Positions 6,223-7,759 of a stretch of DNA of 7,759 bases are shown here, piece by piece. The stretch is from CAZMFZ01 sp964565665. Lineage in GTDB: Bacteria; Bacteroidota; Bacteroidia; Cytophagales; UBA9547. A program made the position numbers and the translations under genes. The DNA lies in contig CAZMFZ010000142.1 of NCBI GenBank assembly GCA_964565665.1, forward strand, positions 1 to 7,759, written 5' to 3'. Each line of letters starts with the position of its first letter. The first letter of the stretch is position 1. The notes under the pieces were generated by a model. That model was not told where the DNA came from. It worked only from the letters and a program-made list of their open reading frames with translations, and did not search any database.

Positions 6223-7015
6223 TAGTACAACCCATATTATCTTTAATAAAAAGTTGCTAACTAAATATCTGGTTGGCTACCATCAGTGTTCTAATTGTGG
6301 ATTTATTCAGACAGATGAACCACATTGGCTTTCTGAAGCATACCAAAATGCAATTACTTCGCTTGATTTGGGATATGCCGGAAGAAACACCTATTCAAGC
6401 TATATCACCGCAGGAATTATAGAGTTATTCTTTAATTACAAAGATAAATTTATTGATTATGGGGGGGGATATGGCTTATTTGTGAGGTTGATGCGCGATT
6501 GTGGTTATGATTATTATTTAGAAGACAAGTATTGCCAAAATTTATTCGCCAATAGTTTTGAACAGAATGAGATCCCTGAACAAAAGTTTGAATTACTCAC
6601 TGCATTTGAAGTATTTGAACACTTGCCTGACCCCATCAGCGAAATTTCTACTATGCTAGAATATAGCGATAGTATTTTATTTAGTACTGAAATATACCCT
6701 AGCGACAAATCTGAATTAGAAAACTGGTGGTATATATCTCCCGAAACAGGTCAGCATGTAAGTATATACTCCATTAAATCTCTTCAAGAAATAGCAAAGC
6801 ATTTTAGATTAAATTTATATACAAATGGCACTAATTTGCACCTGCTAACTCCTAAAACTTTAAATTCAAATATTTTTAGACTAATATGCAAGTATAAATT
6901 TTCCTTTTTGTACCTTCATTTACTCAAACCAAAAAGGCAATCATTGCTGATTACCGATTATAATAAAATAAAAAGTGGCTTACACGCTCCTAATGAAAAC
7001 TATTCCCCTTTATAA
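6203..7015 (+). CDS. SAM-dependent methyltransferase with N-terminal zinc-binding Cys4 motif, carrying a poly-G tract
   Basis: The 270 residues begin with C3-x2-C6 and, after 22 residues, C29-x2-C32, the likely ligands of one zinc ion, as in the zinc-binding methyltransferases of sugar pathways. The Rossmann domain follows: FIDYGGGYGLF (83-93) is motif I, E107/D108 in LEDK probably contact the SAM ribose, and TAFEVFEHLPDP (133-144) is the motif after strand 4. Later, NWWYISPETGQHVSIYS (174-190) is a block I associate with methyltransferases of surface-glycan loci. The ATG lies inside the end of the previous gene (20-base overlap), and no start closer to the stop keeps C3 and C6. Codons 87-89 (GGG GGG GGA) form an eight-G run that may make the gene phase-variable; the sequence given is the ON frame. 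Its stop lies 3 bases from that of the opposing fibronectin gene. Substrate unknown; sugar methylation is inferred. Confidence 0.85.
   Translation: MVCKICSSTTHIIFNKKLLTKYLVGYHQCSNCGFIQTDEPHWLSEAYQNAITSLDLGYAGRNTYSSYITAGIIELFFNYKDKFIDYGGGYGLFVRLMRDCGYDYYLEDKYCQNLFANSFEQNEIPEQKFELLTAFEVFEHLPDPISEISTMLEYSDSILFSTEIYPSDKSELENWWYISPETGQHVSIYSIKSLQEIAKHFRLNLYTNGTNLHLLTPKTLNSNIFRLICKYKFSFLYLHLLKPKRQSLLITDYNKIKSGLHAPNENYSPL
6461..6468 (+). repeat. Eight-G homopolymer in the SAM-binding loop, candidate phase-variation tract
   Basis: Eight consecutive Gs encode the glycines of motif I (residues 87-89). No other G or C run longer than four occurs in the window. Of the 11 other glycine codons in this gene none is GGG. 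Loss of one G reads GGDMAYL then TGA; gain of one reads on for about 13 codons to a TGA. Either change removes most of the catalytic domain. Confidence 0.6.
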
Positions 7016-7018
7016 AGT

Positions 7019-7633
7019 TTATATTACCATTTTTTCTGCTTCATTGCTCCATGCACTTTGGCCTGCAGCACCTACGGCTGCTACCCGGAAAGAATATTTT
7101 GTGCCTGGTTTTAATTTGTCTTTTGTGAATTTTGTAGAAGTGCTCACTCCTGCAAATCCCCAAGCATCATCCTTAGTTACATCTTGGCTAAATTCAATTA
7201 AATACGAGCTTTTTCCTTTTACAGAATCCCATTTTAAGTTGATAGCACCACTAATTTTGTCGTTTTCTACCGTTAAGTTTTCAGGGGCAAGCAAATCTCC
7301 AATGGGAGCAGCTTTTTTCCTTATATCCATGCCAGCACTTAAAATTTTAAGTTCGTCTCCTTTACTTTCGGCTTGTATGTATTCGGAAAGAAGCGTTACA
7401 ATATTATCAAGTTCGGCCTCTTTTTGCCTTTCTATCGCTTTTAAAGTCTTACCACCATCAGCAGCATTGGTACGAGCGATTTTTAAAGCATTGATAGCTG
7501 CCGATACATCAGCTAGCGCAGGACTTGGATTAGCAAAGTTTACATTGTTAGTCAACTTACCTACGTAGTATTCCGATTTTTCTATCTTGTCAGTTACTGA
7601 TTTTGTTTTAAAGTCTAATTTAATTTTAGCCAT
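7019..7633 (-). CDS. Cytoplasmic fibronectin type III domain protein of unknown function
   Basis: A 204-residue protein of a kind frequent in Bacteroidota. Residues 1-110 are mostly helical and charged (for example 39-92, rich in Ala, Lys and Glu). Residues 115-204 form one fibronectin type III domain: APENLTVEN, the core Trp in INLKW (131-135), YLIEFSQD (144-151), then LKPGTKYSFRVAAVG (174-188), with the tyrosine-corner motif, and QSAWSNEAE near the end. No signal peptide, lipobox, membrane segment or secretion-sorting C-terminal domain is visible, so a cytoplasmic place is likely, which is unusual for FnIII proteins. The start ATG at 7633 gives the MAKIKL opening usual in this family as I know it. 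It converges on the glycan operon with 3 bases between stops. Base composition looks less A+T-rich than the operon. Function is not known; a role in binding other proteins is only a guess. Confidence 0.8.
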   Translation of the reverse strand: MAKIKLDFKTKSVTDKIEKSEYYVGKLTNNVNFANPSPALADVSAAINALKIARTNAADGGKTLKAIERQKEAELDNIVTLLSEYIQAESKGDELKILSAGMDIRKKAAPIGDLLAPENLTVENDKISGAINLKWDSVKGKSSYLIEFSQDVTKDDAWGFAGVSTSTKFTKDKLKPGTKYSFRVAAVGAAGQSAWSNEAEKMVI

Positions 7634-7682
7634 AGCGGGTTTATTTTTAAAAGATTAAATTCTTGCTAATAATTATGTATGA

Positions 7683-7759
7683 TTAAATAATGCTATAAGG
7701 GTTACTTTTGATGGCAATGATTTTAATGTTCGTTGGGGCAATAATCAGACGATTTTTTA
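7683..7759 (-). CDS. Possible C-terminal end of an unidentified gene running in from the right edge
   Basis: One minus-strand frame is open from the window edge to TAA at 7683-7685, about 24 codons, with residues such as NRLIIAPTNIKIIAI before the stop. It would lie 49 bases upstream of the fibronectin gene in the same direction. It is too short to identify; the rich Ile/Asn/Lys content could also come from A+T-rich noncoding DNA. On the opposite strand a frame from ATG 7711 is also open to the edge. Confidence 0.2.
   Translation of the reverse strand, partial: KNRLIIAPTNIKIIAIKSNPYSII
7703..7710 (+). promoter_or_regulatory. Isolated match to the Bacteroidota -7 element (TACTTTTG)
   Basis: TACTTTTG fits TAnnTTTG exactly on the plus strand, pointing out of the window to the right. 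No TTTG or TTG stands at the normal -33 spacing (the nearest TTG, 7663-7665, is 37 bases away). It could serve a gene beyond the edge, but such an octamer occurs often by chance in A+T-rich DNA. Confidence 0.15.

Noticed and set aside
6514..6708. Minus-strand open frame of 64 codons
   Set aside because: Antisense to the methyltransferase FEVFEHLPDP region; Ser-rich shadow.
6975..7568. Plus-strand open frame of 197 codons across the fibronectin gene
   Set aside because: It starts inside the methyltransferase gene and is antisense to a clear FnIII domain; low-complexity Ser/Ala/Leu composition points to a shadow frame.
1..7759. CRISPR array, tRNA, rRNA, insertion sequence, or defence system
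   Set aside because: No regularly spaced repeats, no cloverleaf or rRNA-like stretches, no transposase or terminal inverted repeats, and no recognised defence genes apart from the lone Uma2 nuclease-like protein.

Overview
The window looks like chromosomal DNA of a member of the Bacteroidota. Three things point that way: A+T-rich sequence without clear Shine-Dalgarno sites, several matches to the Bacteroidota -7 promoter element TAnnTTTG, and protein families typical of that phylum (a cytoplasmic fibronectin type III protein starting MAKIKL, an Uma2 nuclease-like protein, an ADP-heptose epimerase). A run of exactly ten Ns (233-242) marks an assembly gap, so this is probably a draft scaffold. 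Genus cannot be told from the sequence.

Layout. At the left, a 6-pyruvoyl-tetrahydropterin synthase / QueD family gene (26-445, minus) is interrupted by the N gap. A 162-base divergent intergenic region follows, holding a candidate promoter and a small hairpin in the pterin gene leader. An Uma2-family gene (608-1231, plus) and an ADP-L-glycero-D-manno-heptose 6-epimerase gene hldD (1299-2264, plus) come next. After 71 bases begins a tight plus-strand run of five genes (2336-7015): a Wzx-type flippase, a SAM methyltransferase, a GT8 glycosyltransferase, a GT-A fold glycosyltransferase, and a second SAM methyltransferase with an N-terminal zinc-binding Cys4 motif. They are separated by 9 bases, 0 bases, a 1-base overlap (TAATG) and a 20-base overlap. 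At the right, a minus-strand fibronectin type III gene (7019-7633) converges on the run with only 3 bases between the two stop codons. The last 126 bases hold no certain gene.

How the genes work together. The five-gene run, with hldD just upstream, looks like part of a surface-glycan (O-antigen, capsule or glycoprotein-glycan) locus. HldD would supply ADP-heptose, the two glycosyltransferases would extend a lipid-linked oligosaccharide on the cytoplasmic face, the two methyltransferases would decorate sugars, and Wzx would flip the product across the inner membrane. No polymerase (Wzy), ligase or initiating sugar-phosphate transferase is visible, so the locus is incomplete in this window.

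The most interesting signal is an uninterrupted run of eight Gs (6461-6468) in the last methyltransferase. It encodes the glycine-rich SAM-binding loop itself. One base gained or lost brings a stop within a few codons, and the gene uses GGG for glycine nowhere else. This suggests a slipped-strand phase-variation switch controlling glycan methylation. The second notable point is the active-site motif of the pterin enzyme, which carries the Cys spacing of true PTPS and the Glu spacing of PTPS-III at once.
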